NCBI GenBank assembly: GCA_943788115.1
Contig: CALSPA010000012.1
Location: 1 to 64,000, forward strand
DNA: 64,000 nucleotides
DNA from: an uncultured Flavobacteriales bacterium
GTDB taxonomy: Bacteria; Bacteroidota; Bacteroidia; Flavobacteriales_D; Parvicellaceae
Direction: 5' to 3'
A program made the position numbers and the translations under genes. This document shows positions 35,951 through 44,802 of this stretch, in pieces (position 1 is the stretch's first letter; each line of letters opens with the position of its first letter). The notes under the pieces are model-generated. The model saw only the letters and a program-made list of their open reading frames with translations. It searched no databases and was not told the DNA's origin.

Positions 35951-37213
35951 TTGAAGGCATTATTTTTTATTTCTATTCTAATTTCACTTATTTGCTCTTG
36001 TTCTACAATGGGTAATGTTCAACAGAATTATGCTCACTTGTACAAAAGTACAGGTCAACTTGCAGATCCAGACTACATTATTTATCATCATAATTCAGAC
36101 TCATCAAAAGTTTTTTTTAAAATTGAATCTTCTAAAATACTTTATACTAGAAAAAATAAAGCAGATGAATACACTAGTAAAATTATGTTTCATTATGAAA
36201 TAGTGGATGATATTTCTAGTAAATCTATAATTGATTCAGGTTCTTTTTTTATAAAAGACAAGGTGCGTCAGGTAGAAGATAAAGTTATTTACGGAGGATT
36301 TACTTTTAGTGCAAAAATTGGTGAAAATAAATTAATGAAAATATTTTGTGCCGATCAAAATCGTAATTCTATTGTTGAAAAGCATGTTTTGGTAAATAAG
36401 GTTAGCAGTAACTCTAAACAATTTTTTTTAATAAAAAACAATGCTAACAACCCAGTTTTTACAGATTATATAAACTCTAAGACTCAACTATCAATAGAGT
36501 CTGTTCTTAATAAGAGAAAGACTGTTTATTTAAGACATTATTTAAGAGAGTTTCCCATCTCTCCTCCTCCATTTACTTCATCTGCCAATAAATCTTTTAG
36601 CTATTCACCAGATATAACTAAATCAATTTTGCTAAATGAATTTGGGAATCAATCTCTAGAGTCACCTGATAATGGGTTTCTTTTTTTACAATTAGATACA
36701 ACAATTAGAGAAGGTGTAACATTGTTTTCCTTTAGTTCTCATTATCCATCTTTGAAATCCGTAAATCAAATGGTGAAACCAACAAGATACATTTGCTCAC
36801 GTTCTGAATACAATAAGTTGGTGAATAGTGAGCTTCTTAAATCGGCAATTGATTACTTTTGGAGAGATAAAACTGGAAGTTCGGATAGAGCAAGAGAAAT
36901 TATAAAAAAGTATTACAATCGTGTTGTTACAGCCAATGAGCACTTCACTTCTTATGTTGAAGGGTGGAAATCAGATAGAGGTATGATAAGTATTATATAT
37001 GGCCCTCCTTCAATTGTAAGTAAGTTGAATGACAGGGAAATATGGATATATGGAGATGAGAAAAACGTTAACTCTTTATCCTTTGTTTTTAATAAAATGG
37101 AAAATCCATTTACAGAAAATGATTATAAATTACAACGATCACCAATGTATAAATCTAGCTGGTATAGAGCAGTTGATTCTTGGAGAAGTGGTCGCGCATA
37201 TTGGATACAATAA
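35951..37213 (+). CDS. GWxTD domain-containing lipoprotein
   Basis: The product is 420 residues. The start is TTG at 35951, directly before a clear lipoprotein signal peptide (FFISILISLICSCS). The middle is beta-rich. The C-terminal domain has the family motif as VEGWKSDRGMISIIYGPP (about 336-353), where Ser replaces the Thr of GWxTD, then IWIYGD and a terminal SSWYRAVDSWRSGRAYWIQ. The function of the family is unknown; it appears across Bacteroidota and related phyla. Its stop codon overlaps the rlmB start by one base. Confidence 0.82.
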   Translation: MKALFFISILISLICSCSTMGNVQQNYAHLYKSTGQLADPDYIIYHHNSDSSKVFFKIESSKILYTRKNKADEYTSKIMFHYEIVDDISSKSIIDSGSFFIKDKVRQVEDKVIYGGFTFSAKIGENKLMKIFCADQNRNSIVEKHVLVNKVSSNSKQFFLIKNNANNPVFTDYINSKTQLSIESVLNKRKTVYLRHYLREFPISPPPFTSSANKSFSYSPDITKSILLNEFGNQSLESPDNGFLFLQLDTTIREGVTLFSFSSHYPSLKSVNQMVKPTRYICSRSEYNKLVNSELLKSAIDYFWRDKTGSSDRAREIIKKYYNRVVTANEHFTSYVEGWKSDRGMISIIYGPPSIVSKLNDREIWIYGDEKNVNSLSFVFNKMENPFTENDYKLQRSPMYKSSWYRAVDSWRSGRAYWIQ

Positions 37214-37980
37214 TGGAAAAAAAATATTATAAACCAGCACCTAGGAGATCAGATGATTTTATTTATGGAATTAGAGCTGTTATAGAAGCAGTTGAGAGCG
37301 GAAGAGGTATAAACAAGGTCTTGTTACAAAAGGGTTTACAAGGTAGTTTGTTTAAAGAATTATCTACTCTTTTAAATGCTCATAATGTTATTTATCAAGG
37401 TGTCCCAGTACAAAAATTAGATAGTGTTACAAGGAAGAATCATCAAGGTGTAGTTGCTTTTGTATCTCCTATTGAATATACAAAATTAGATCTGCTTTTA
37501 CCGTTAATTTATGAGAGAGGTGAGCAGCCTTTTTTCTTGATTTTAGATAGAATAACCGATGTTAGGAATTTAGGAGCAATTGCAAGGTCTGCTGAATGTA
37601 ATGGGGTGCATGGAATTATCTTGCCTTCTAGAGGGTCTGCTTTAGTAGGGTCGGATGCAGTTAAAACATCAGCAGGTGCATTAAATAAGATTCCTGTATG
37701 TAAAGAAGACAACTTAAAAGTGGTTATAGATTTTTTAAGAAATTCAGGTCTTAAAATAGTAGGGTGTTCAGAGAAAGCAGAAAAAGCTGTTTATGATGTA
37801 GATTTAAAAGGTCCAACTGCAATTATAATGGGGAGTGAAGAAGATGGAATATCGCCTGCGTACCTTAACTTATGTGATAATATTGTAAAAATTCCTATGT
37901 ATGGGTCTATTCCATCTTTAAATGTTTCAGTTTCTGCATCTATTCTGATGTATGAATTCAATAAACAAACTCATGGATAG
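37213..37980 (+). CDS. rlmB: 23S rRNA (guanosine2251-2'-O)-methyltransferase, SpoU family
   Basis: RlmB 2'-O-methylates G2251 in the peptidyl-transferase P loop. I chose the ATG at 37213 (MEKKYYKPAP), giving 255 residues; an upstream ATG at 37180 would run inside the GWxTD gene. The N-terminal substrate-binding domain (DDFIYGIRAVIEAVESGRGINK) precedes the SPOUT trefoil-knot motifs: LDRITDVRNLGAIARSAECNG, then IMGSEEDGISPAYL and IPMYGSIPSLNVSVSASI. The single-base overlap with the preceding gene and the 8-base overlap with the next show tight coupling. Confidence 0.93.
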   Translation: MEKKYYKPAPRRSDDFIYGIRAVIEAVESGRGINKVLLQKGLQGSLFKELSTLLNAHNVIYQGVPVQKLDSVTRKNHQGVVAFVSPIEYTKLDLLLPLIYERGEQPFFLILDRITDVRNLGAIARSAECNGVHGIILPSRGSALVGSDAVKTSAGALNKIPVCKEDNLKVVIDFLRNSGLKIVGCSEKAEKAVYDVDLKGPTAIIMGSEEDGISPAYLNLCDNIVKIPMYGSIPSLNVSVSASILMYEFNKQTHG

Positions 37981-38476
37981 ATTATTTTCTAGTTTATTAA
38001 TTTGTCTTTTGTTTTCGTGTGCTGAAGTAAATATCATTGAAGAAATTGATGAAAATAATGCTGCAAATGTTAATGTTGCAAGTTGGATTGCTGGTTCTTG
38101 GGAAGATAGAACAACTTTCAAGTCTTTTTCTCCTTCTAAAATCATGTATGAAAAGTGGATGGAGTATCCAGATTCTTTAGTTGGAATTGGTGGGTTTATT
38201 ATTGATTTAGATACCAACATTAGAGAGAAATTACTTTTGAAGAGCGTTAACAATAGATTGGTTTACATTGCTCGTCCAGAAAACGAAGCTATGATTTCTT
38301 TTTCTTTAAAGTCTAGTTCTAAAGATTCTCTTGTTTTCGAAAATAAAGCTCATGATTTTCCTGAAACAATAACTTATAAGAAAATAACTAAGGATTCCAT
38401 GTTAATTGTCTTAAGAGGAGTTTCTTCTGAACAAAATAGAGAGCTTAGGTTAAGTTTTTCTCGAGTTGAGTTTTAA
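37973..38476 (+). CDS. DUF6265-like lipoprotein
   Basis: The product is 167 residues from the ATG at 37973 (MDRLFSSLLICLLFSC), which gives a compact lipoprotein signal peptide; an ATG at 37952 would add seven residues. The mature part shows VASWIAGSWEDR, YEKWMEYPDSLVGIGG, IREKLLLKSVNNRLVYIA and FENKAHDFPETITYKK, the order of motifs I associate with DUF6265, a lipocalin-like fold of unknown function. It overlaps rlmB by 8 bases and converges with the next gene with a 32-base 3' overlap. Confidence 0.78.
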   Translation: MDRLFSSLLICLLFSCAEVNIIEEIDENNAANVNVASWIAGSWEDRTTFKSFSPSKIMYEKWMEYPDSLVGIGGFIIDLDTNIREKLLLKSVNNRLVYIARPENEAMISFSLKSSSKDSLVFENKAHDFPETITYKKITKDSMLIVLRGVSSEQNRELRLSFSRVEF

Positions 38477-39986
38477 TTATATTTTCAAATGGTTCACCTT
38501 TTATTTTGCTTTCTAGCCATGATATAACATCAATGAATTGCAGTATAATTTTTTCTTCTTTTATTTTGAAAAGAATTTCGAATTCATTTTTAGCAGCCAA
38601 ATAAATAATATTTTTTTCTTTTTCATTTTGAATTTTAGATAGTGATTTCAAGTATTTGATAAAGACTTGTTCACTCTGATAGTTTTTCTCTGTCTTACTT
38701 AAGTATCTAGAAGTAGATTTAATTATGTAGTCTAACAAGTCGTAGTTATTCAATTCGTAATGAAGAATGAGGTTGAAAATTCTAGCAAAACTATAGATGT
38801 CTTGTCTTAATATTTGTTCATTGTCATTTAGGATTTTATTTACCCATTTTAACGCTTCTTTGTGAAGCCCAGACCCAAAATATATATAGCTTATTCTGTA
38901 GTAAAACAAAATAGTTTGTTCCTTATTCAATTTATATTGGAATCTAGAAATCCCTGATTCAATTTCATCAATTAGTTTCAATCCTTTTTGAAATTCACCT
39001 TCTTTTTCGAAAATCAATAGTTGTGCATTGTAATAAGATGTGAAAATTTTCACTTTAATATCTATGCTGCTGAATTGTTTTTCGTTTTTGAGTTCATCTA
39101 ATTCATTAAGAACTAACTTGGCATTTGTAAGGTCATTTGTTTCTATTAAGCAGGTTATAATGTTACTTAATGTACGTACGTATCTTCCAGCTAAATCATT
39201 CTTTATTAAAGGGTTTTTATCAAGTATATATTTTGTTTTTTTGAATTTTAATAATGCAGTTTCAAAATCTCTTTTAGTTGCATTACAAAAACCTTGAATA
39301 TAATAGCATATTGAAGCTGCTCTACTTGACAAAGCAGTATTTTTTCCAATTATTAAATGATGATTCGCTATCTTATCTACCTCTGCCTTTTCTTTATCTG
39401 ACTTTGAAAAACCTCCAGACCTAAAAATATAATTGATCTTCGAGTAAATCATATGGTATTCTGCAAGATTTCTTAATCTTTCAATCACCATCATTTCTTG
39501 ATCAATAAGTAGATCTAAATTTTCACTAAATTCTCCCTGCTCATACGCTTCCTCTATTAATAATTTATTCCATCTAATAAGCTCGAATAAGTAGTAAAAT
39601 TTTTCATGATTAAAGGCTGTGCGTTTGGAACGTTTTAAAATTTTTACACATTCTTTGTAAAGTGCTTTACTATATAGGATTTCAATATTTTTTAATTCTT
39701 GTTTTAGAATTGAACTTATAGAATTATCAGAATGAAATCCTCTTAAGCTTTTTAATATTAATTTATAAAGGTGATTTTTTTCAGATGGTAAATGCTTTAT
39801 GAATTTTTCCTTTTGAAAGTGATTTTTCAATTCAGCTTCATCATATTTTTTTTGTTTTTCAATGTAATCAAAGAGTTTTAAGTAGTTTTTATCTCCATCT
39901 TGTAAAGATGAAGAAAGCTTAAAAAATCTTTTTTCAGATTTACTTAATGATTGAATTAAGTTGAAAAGTTCATTAGATGGTTTCAT
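38445..39986 (-). CDS. large helical (TPR-like) cytosolic protein of unknown function
   Basis: The 513-residue protein has no signal peptide and is Lys/Glu/Leu-rich throughout. It is predicted to be almost entirely helical, with TPR-like pairs (ALYKECVKILKRSKRTAF, FQKGLKLIDEIESGISRF, GLHKEALKWVNKIL). The N-terminus (ELFNLIQSLSKSEKRFFKL) is a recognisable opening I associate with an unnamed Bacteroidota family. A protein-interaction scaffold is the natural inference. A leftward TATATTTG box lies at 40018-40011, about 25 bases before the start. Confidence 0.65.
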   Translation of the reverse strand: MKPSNELFNLIQSLSKSEKRFFKLSSSLQDGDKNYLKLFDYIEKQKKYDEAELKNHFQKEKFIKHLPSEKNHLYKLILKSLRGFHSDNSISSILKQELKNIEILYSKALYKECVKILKRSKRTAFNHEKFYYLFELIRWNKLLIEEAYEQGEFSENLDLLIDQEMMVIERLRNLAEYHMIYSKINYIFRSGGFSKSDKEKAEVDKIANHHLIIGKNTALSSRAASICYYIQGFCNATKRDFETALLKFKKTKYILDKNPLIKNDLAGRYVRTLSNIITCLIETNDLTNAKLVLNELDELKNEKQFSSIDIKVKIFTSYYNAQLLIFEKEGEFQKGLKLIDEIESGISRFQYKLNKEQTILFYYRISYIYFGSGLHKEALKWVNKILNDNEQILRQDIYSFARIFNLILHYELNNYDLLDYIIKSTSRYLSKTEKNYQSEQVFIKYLKSLSKIQNEKEKNIIYLAAKNEFEILFKIKEEKIILQFIDVISWLESKIKGEPFENIIKTQLEKNLT

Positions 39987-40010
39987 TAAAATTGCAGCTT
40001 AGGAATCCTA

Positions 40011-40018
40011 CAAATATA
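40011..40018 (-). promoter_or_regulatory. candidate -7 box for the TPR-like gene
   Basis: Reading leftward the sequence is TATATTTG, a perfect match to TAnnTTTG. An ATTGGA at 40046-40041 supplies a TTG about 24 bases upstream, somewhat longer than the usual spacing. Confidence 0.4.
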
Positions 40019-40060
40019 AAAGAATCTACAGTTATAGGAATCCAATAAAAATAATTTTAA

Positions 40061-41113
40061 TTAACTGATTTCTAAATACTTTTCAAGTATTAATTTTAAT
40101 TGAGCAGTATTAATATTTTGATTAACAATTCCGTGTCCTATTTCATCGATTAAAGTAAAATTAATTTCATCGGAATTATTTTTTTTGTCAGTTTTCATTA
40201 GCTCTATAAGCGCTGGAATTTCACTTTTAATAAAGGTGAGTTTAGGAAAGATTTCATTAATGGTTTTTTTAATTTCAATATAATCTTCTTCTTTAAGATG
40301 ATTTAGTTCTAATGAGATGAAGGATTCAATAATAATTCCAGATGCTACTGCAAACCCATGAAGTGTTTGTTTATGTTTCTGTATTAGCATTGATTCAATT
40401 GCGTGCCCAATAGTATGTCCGAAATTTAATAGTTTACGCTCTTTTTTCTCCTGAGGGTCAATACATACAATCTTTGTTTTTATTGAAATTGATTCATTAA
40501 TTATTTTTAAAATGTCTAGCTTATCAATTTCTAAAGATGAACAATAATCCCAATGCTCTCTACTGTGAATTAAACCATGTTTTAGTACTTCTGCTAATCC
40601 ACTTAAAAATTCATCTTTGGGTAAAGTTTTCAGAAAATAAGGATCACATAGTATAATTTCAGGATTATTGAATAGCCCTATTTGATTTTTAATCCCGTTA
40701 AAGTTAACACCTGTTTTCCCACCAATTGAGGCATCTATCATTCCCAATAATGAAGTCGGAATGTTTATAAATTGAATTCCTCTTTTATATGTGGAAGCAA
40801 CAAAGCCACCAATATCTGTTATTAGCCCTCCACCAACATTAATTAATAAATCATTTCTATTGGCTTTTTTTGTAATTAAAAAATCCCATATTTCTTGAGA
40901 GGTTTTTAGTGTTTTAAACTTTTCTCCAGATTTAATTGTATAGGTTCCAGCGTTTCTAAAAATAGAGATTTTATTTTTTAGATAATTGACACATTGCTCT
41001 GTGTTATTGTCGCACAAAATAAATACTTTTTTGTTCTCAGAAATTTCAATTAATTCTTTAGCGTGTTGTTCTAAAGAACCCAATTTGATTTTCTGGTTAA
41101 CAACAGTTTTCAT
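40061..41113 (-). CDS. aroB: 3-dehydroquinate synthase
   Basis: AroB cyclises DAHP to 3-dehydroquinate in the shikimate pathway, using NAD+ and a divalent metal. The 350-residue length is usual. NAD-binding INVGGGLITDIGGFVASTYKRG is characteristic, followed by PTSLLGMIDASIGGKTGVN, the metal ligand region LAEVLKHGLI, and LLNFGHTIGHAIES with its metal-binding His residues. The start codon directly abuts the stop of the enoyl-CoA hydratase upstream (no gap), so the two are one transcription unit despite unrelated functions. Confidence 0.96.
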   Translation of the reverse strand: MKTVVNQKIKLGSLEQHAKELIEISENKKVFILCDNNTEQCVNYLKNKISIFRNAGTYTIKSGEKFKTLKTSQEIWDFLITKKANRNDLLINVGGGLITDIGGFVASTYKRGIQFINIPTSLLGMIDASIGGKTGVNFNGIKNQIGLFNNPEIILCDPYFLKTLPKDEFLSGLAEVLKHGLIHSREHWDYCSSLEIDKLDILKIINESISIKTKIVCIDPQEKKERKLLNFGHTIGHAIESMLIQKHKQTLHGFAVASGIIIESFISLELNHLKEEDYIEIKKTINEIFPKLTFIKSEIPALIELMKTDKKNNSDEINFTLIDEIGHGIVNQNINTAQLKLILEKYLEIS

Positions 41114-41884
41114 TTATACCTTTTTGAGTGCATTAATCGCATTTTTACTAAATGTTGAGAGCACTAATTCACCACTTATTTTAGCACGTTTAGAAAGAAG
41201 ATCATCCCAATTTTCTGTTCCTTCCCACAAAACTTTTTTAAGGTTTTCCATTGCAGCTGGGTTAGATGAGGCGAGTTTGTTTGAAAGTTCAATAATTTTT
41301 TCATCCATTTGATTAGTAGTTTCAAATACATCAGCATATAGACCTGCATTTTTAGCCCAATCAGCTGAAAACCATTTTGTTGCATTAATTGCCATCATGG
41401 ACATTGATGATAACCCTGTTTTTCTTGCTACTGCTGGTCCAACAACAAAAGGTCCAATTCCCAAAGCAAGCTCACTTAATTTTACAGCTGCAAATTTGGT
41501 TGCAAAGCAATAGTCAACAGCACTAGCCATTCCAACACCCCCTCCAACTGCTTTACCTTGAACTCTTCCAATGATTAATTTTGGACATTTTCTTGCAGCA
41601 TTAATTACGTTTGCAAAACCAGAGAAAAACTCTTCTCCTTTATCTAAATTTTCTATTGAACTTAATTCTTCAAAGCTTGCACCTGCACAAAAAACTCTAT
41701 CACCAGCAGATTTTAAAATAATTACTTTAATATCAGGATTTTCACCAGCTTGAGTAATTGTTTTAGAAAGTTTTGATAATACTTTTCCTGGTAAAGAGTT
41801 ACTCATAGGGTGAGAAAATTCAATGGTTGCTATTCCTCTGTCATTTATACTTATTACTACGTTACCTTGATTAATTGCGCTCAT
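41114..41884 (-). CDS. enoyl-CoA hydratase/isomerase family protein
   Basis: This crotonase-fold protein of 256 residues probably hydrates an enoyl-CoA in beta-oxidation or phenylacetate catabolism. The oxyanion-hole segment AGDRVFCAGASFEEL lies at about 60-74, and GKAVGGGVGMASAVDYCFAT at about 109-128. The first catalytic Glu of classical hydratases (in GGxxE) is not seen at its usual place (GGGVG instead), while a Glu does follow in LSELALGIGPF. That suggests an isomerase-like or PaaG-like specificity rather than a standard hydratase. It is the first gene of a unit with aroB. Confidence 0.82.
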   Translation of the reverse strand: MSAINQGNVVISINDRGIATIEFSHPMSNSLPGKVLSKLSKTITQAGENPDIKVIILKSAGDRVFCAGASFEELSSIENLDKGEEFFSGFANVINAARKCPKLIIGRVQGKAVGGGVGMASAVDYCFATKFAAVKLSELALGIGPFVVGPAVARKTGLSSMSMMAINATKWFSADWAKNAGLYADVFETTNQMDEKIIELSNKLASSNPAAMENLKKVLWEGTENWDDLLSKRAKISGELVLSTFSKNAINALKKV

Positions 41885-42078
41885 AAAATATTTTTATTCG
41901 AAATTAAAAAATAATAGATGGTTTAAATTTATTTTTTGAATTCAATTCATTTTTTATATTATTTACAGGTAAGTTCTGGGCGTCTTATGGTTTGTTACAG
42001 AGTCTTTTTGTTGAAAACCTTTAATTTTAGCAACTAATTAACGATATTAGCGTAATAAGTACCCTCAAGAAATAAAAG

Positions 42079-44232
42079 TTGATAAATAGATTTCTCATAA
42101 TAATATTATTTAATGTTTTTACATTAAGTATATTTTCTATCAATAAGGATTCAATATCTAAGAAGAATAATGAACCTGTTCCTTTAGAATTCCTATTTAA
42201 ACCTCAGTTAAGTATTGGAGTTGGAATGATGACTTTTTATGGAGACATTGGTTCAAATCATAGTGGATACCATCCTACTGTTAGCAGATTGGGTTATGAT
42301 CTTAGATTAATTAATCCTTTAACAGATTATCTTGATGTTAGTTTTTATGTCTTGTTTGGTCAAGTTAGTTCTAATGAAAGAACTGTAAATAGAAATTTAA
42401 ATTTCAATTCAAATATCACAACGGGTGGTATTACTTTAAATTACAATTTCAGACACCTTTTAAGAAAAGAAAGAATAATAAATCCGTATGTCCACCTTGG
42501 AATAGAGTCTATTGAATTTCTTTCAAAAACAGATTTAAGAGATGTTGATGGTAATTATTATAATTATTGGTCTGATGGTTCCATAAGAGATATAGCTCAA
42601 AATGATGCAAATGCTAATTCAGCGGTTGAAATTTATCGTGATTATTCTTACGAATCTGATATTAGAGAAGAAAATATTGATGGTTTTGGTAAATATGCTG
42701 AAAGAACATGGGGTGTTCCTGTTGAAATAGGGGTCAATCTTCACACAGGTAAAAGAATAAAACTTCGCTTTGGAACTTCAATGCATTTTACATTTAGTGA
42801 TTTTATTGATGGTGTAACACACGAGAGTTTGAATAGCAGGGCAGGAGATGATAGAAATGATAAGATTTTGTATTCACACTTTGCATTAACTTATGACCTA
42901 ACGCTCCCAAAGAAAGGAGAGAAGCCTGTTAAACCAAAAGAAATTGATCCGCTTGAGTTGTATCGAAAAGACACGATAGATTCTGATGGTGATTTAGTGG
43001 TAGATTTAGCAGATTTTTGTGCCAATACACCTTTAGATGCTCGTCCTATAGATGAATTTGGATGTCCTGTTGATATTGATTTAGATGGTGTTCCTGATTA
43101 CAGGGATGAAGAATTAAATACTCCTGATTCCTCTATTGCAAAAGAAAATGGCGTAGCATATTCTGCAGCTGATTTTGAAAATATGTATAGAATTTATTAC
43201 GATTCTGTTGGGGAGTTTTCTGAATGGAATGAGGCTAAACGTAAGTGGGGGTCTGATCCCAGATCTGTTCAAGCATTCAAACCAGCGAAAAAAGATTCTA
43301 TCGATAAGCAACTGTTTATTGTTTTAGGTTCTGATGTTATTGGAACATCTGCCAACGATTTACACAAAGAATTAAGCAATAAGAATTTTAAAATCATTGA
43401 AAGAGGAGATTCTGTTCTTTACGTTATTGGTGGTTTTGAAACAGCTGATGATTTAGCAAATGAAATTTCAAACTTAAAGGATGATAATGTAGATATTAAA
43501 GGAGTTCTAGAGGCAGAAACTAATGCTGAAGGAGAGGTTGAAGGAGATGTCAATCCAGTTGAAAACTTTGAAAATTCAAATCTAGAAACTAATAATCAAG
43601 CAAATGATAGCAGCGCTGTAACAGAGCCTGAAGTGAGCTCTGAAATTGTCTATAGAGTCCAAGTTGGTGCATTCCAAAGAAAGCTTAGTCAGAACGTTTT
43701 TAATGAATTGCAAGATTTGGTTTATGTTAAAGGAGAAGACAACTTGTATAGATATTATACAGGAGCTTTTACAGATAAATCTAATGCAGCAATGCACAAG
43801 GTTAACATGTCTACGGACGGATATAATGGTGCGTTTATCGTAGCATTTAAAGATGGTGAGCGAATTTCACTTGCCGATGCTGGTTTTGAACTTAATCCAG
43901 AGTTTGAAGATAAAATTGACAATGATACTGTTGCTACTGTAAATGCTGTAAATGCAGATCTTGTTGGCTTTAGAGTTCAAGTTGGAGCTTACATGGAACA
44001 AATTCCTACAGATGTTTTAGATACCTATTTAGAATTAGGGAATGTTGTTCCTAAAAGAGATCCAAGTTCTGGTTTGACAAAATATTTTATAGGGAATTTT
44101 GACAATTACGAAGAAGCTGCAAATTATAAAATTGAGCTCATTGAAAAAGGCATTATTGACTGTTTTGTAGTTGGAGAATTCAAAGGAAATATCATAACAG
44201 CTGTAGAAGCTATTGGCTTACTAAATAATTAA
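42079..44232 (+). CDS. outer-membrane barrel protein with TSP3 linker and SPOR-like domains
   Basis: The product is 717 residues. The start is TTG at 42079, immediately before a signal peptide (FLIIILFNVFTLSIFS). Residues 40-275 form an outer-membrane barrel-like domain (PQLSIGVGMMTFYGDIG). Residues 299-345 are Asp-rich thrombospondin type 3 repeats (DSDGDLVVDLADFC ... DIDLDGVPDY). Three SPOR-like units follow at about 411-475 (degenerate), 525-590 (YRVQVGAFQRKL) and 631-700 (FRVQVGAYMEQI). Bacteroidota proteins with barrel plus TSP3 usually end in an OmpA peptidoglycan-binding domain; here SPOR repeats take that place, so tethering of outer membrane to cell wall is inferred. Confidence 0.82.
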   Translation: MINRFLIIILFNVFTLSIFSINKDSISKKNNEPVPLEFLFKPQLSIGVGMMTFYGDIGSNHSGYHPTVSRLGYDLRLINPLTDYLDVSFYVLFGQVSSNERTVNRNLNFNSNITTGGITLNYNFRHLLRKERIINPYVHLGIESIEFLSKTDLRDVDGNYYNYWSDGSIRDIAQNDANANSAVEIYRDYSYESDIREENIDGFGKYAERTWGVPVEIGVNLHTGKRIKLRFGTSMHFTFSDFIDGVTHESLNSRAGDDRNDKILYSHFALTYDLTLPKKGEKPVKPKEIDPLELYRKDTIDSDGDLVVDLADFCANTPLDARPIDEFGCPVDIDLDGVPDYRDEELNTPDSSIAKENGVAYSAADFENMYRIYYDSVGEFSEWNEAKRKWGSDPRSVQAFKPAKKDSIDKQLFIVLGSDVIGTSANDLHKELSNKNFKIIERGDSVLYVIGGFETADDLANEISNLKDDNVDIKGVLEAETNAEGEVEGDVNPVENFENSNLETNNQANDSSAVTEPEVSSEIVYRVQVGAFQRKLSQNVFNELQDLVYVKGEDNLYRYYTGAFTDKSNAAMHKVNMSTDGYNGAFIVAFKDGERISLADAGFELNPEFEDKIDNDTVATVNAVNADLVGFRVQVGAYMEQIPTDVLDTYLELGNVVPKRDPSSGLTKYFIGNFDNYEEAANYKIELIEKGIIDCFVVGEFKGNIITAVEAIGLLNN

Positions 44233-44233
44233 G

Positions 44234-44731
44234 ATGAAAAAGCTTTGTATTTTTTTTGTTTCAATGTTGTTTATTACTTGCAATACCAGTGAATCATCCA
44301 AACCTGTATTTGAAGAAAAAGTAAATCTAGAAGAAGATTCTTTAATTGAAACTACACTTATTTTAGATTCAATTTCTACTGATCAAGACTCATTAATTAA
44401 TTTTGAAAAAGACAGTGTTCGAAATGCTTATGAAAACGATTTGAGTTTAGAGATTAAAGAAATTGAAGAAGAAAAAATTGATCCAATAAGTGAAGATTGC
44501 ATGCTTTTTTTAGAAGATTATGCAGCTGCTATCTCTTCTTTTTCTTCCCTATTAGAAAGTATCGATAAAAACCCTGAAAACATTAATTTGATAATCGCAA
44601 GATCTTCTCAAGAAGAACAGATGTATGCTTATTCGTCAAACCCTCAAATGTTTCAATGTATCCAAAATGAAGCATTTCAAAAACAAGTTGATATTCTCAA
44701 TAATAAAAGAGATAAATTAATCTCCAAATAA
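44234..44731 (+). CDS. lipoprotein of unknown function
   Basis: The 165-residue protein has a lipoprotein signal peptide (SMLFITC, Cys16). A very acidic, low-complexity linker (residues 20-90, Glu/Asp/Ser/Ile-rich) precedes a helical domain containing a Cys (EDCMLFLEDYAAAISSFSSLLESI) and ending in Lys/Asn-rich helices. It starts 1 base after the SPOR-type gene and is surely co-transcribed, so it may belong to the same envelope structure. No family recognised. Confidence 0.65.
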   Translation: MKKLCIFFVSMLFITCNTSESSKPVFEEKVNLEEDSLIETTLILDSISTDQDSLINFEKDSVRNAYENDLSLEIKEIEEEKIDPISEDCMLFLEDYAAAISSFSSLLESIDKNPENINLIIARSSQEEQMYAYSSNPQMFQCIQNEAFQKQVDILNNKRDKLISK

Positions 44732-44778
44732 GTTCTGTAATTAAGTGTTATTAAAGTCTTAATTATAACTGATTTGTC

Positions 44779-44786
44779 TAAATTTG
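44779..44786 (+). promoter_or_regulatory. candidate -7 box for the cystathionine beta-synthase gene
   Basis: TAAATTTG matches TAnnTTTG and lies 16 bases before the start codon at 44803, implying a very short leader. A convincing -33 element is not visible. Confidence 0.35.
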
Positions 44787-44802
44787 CCACAAATTAAATT
44801 CC

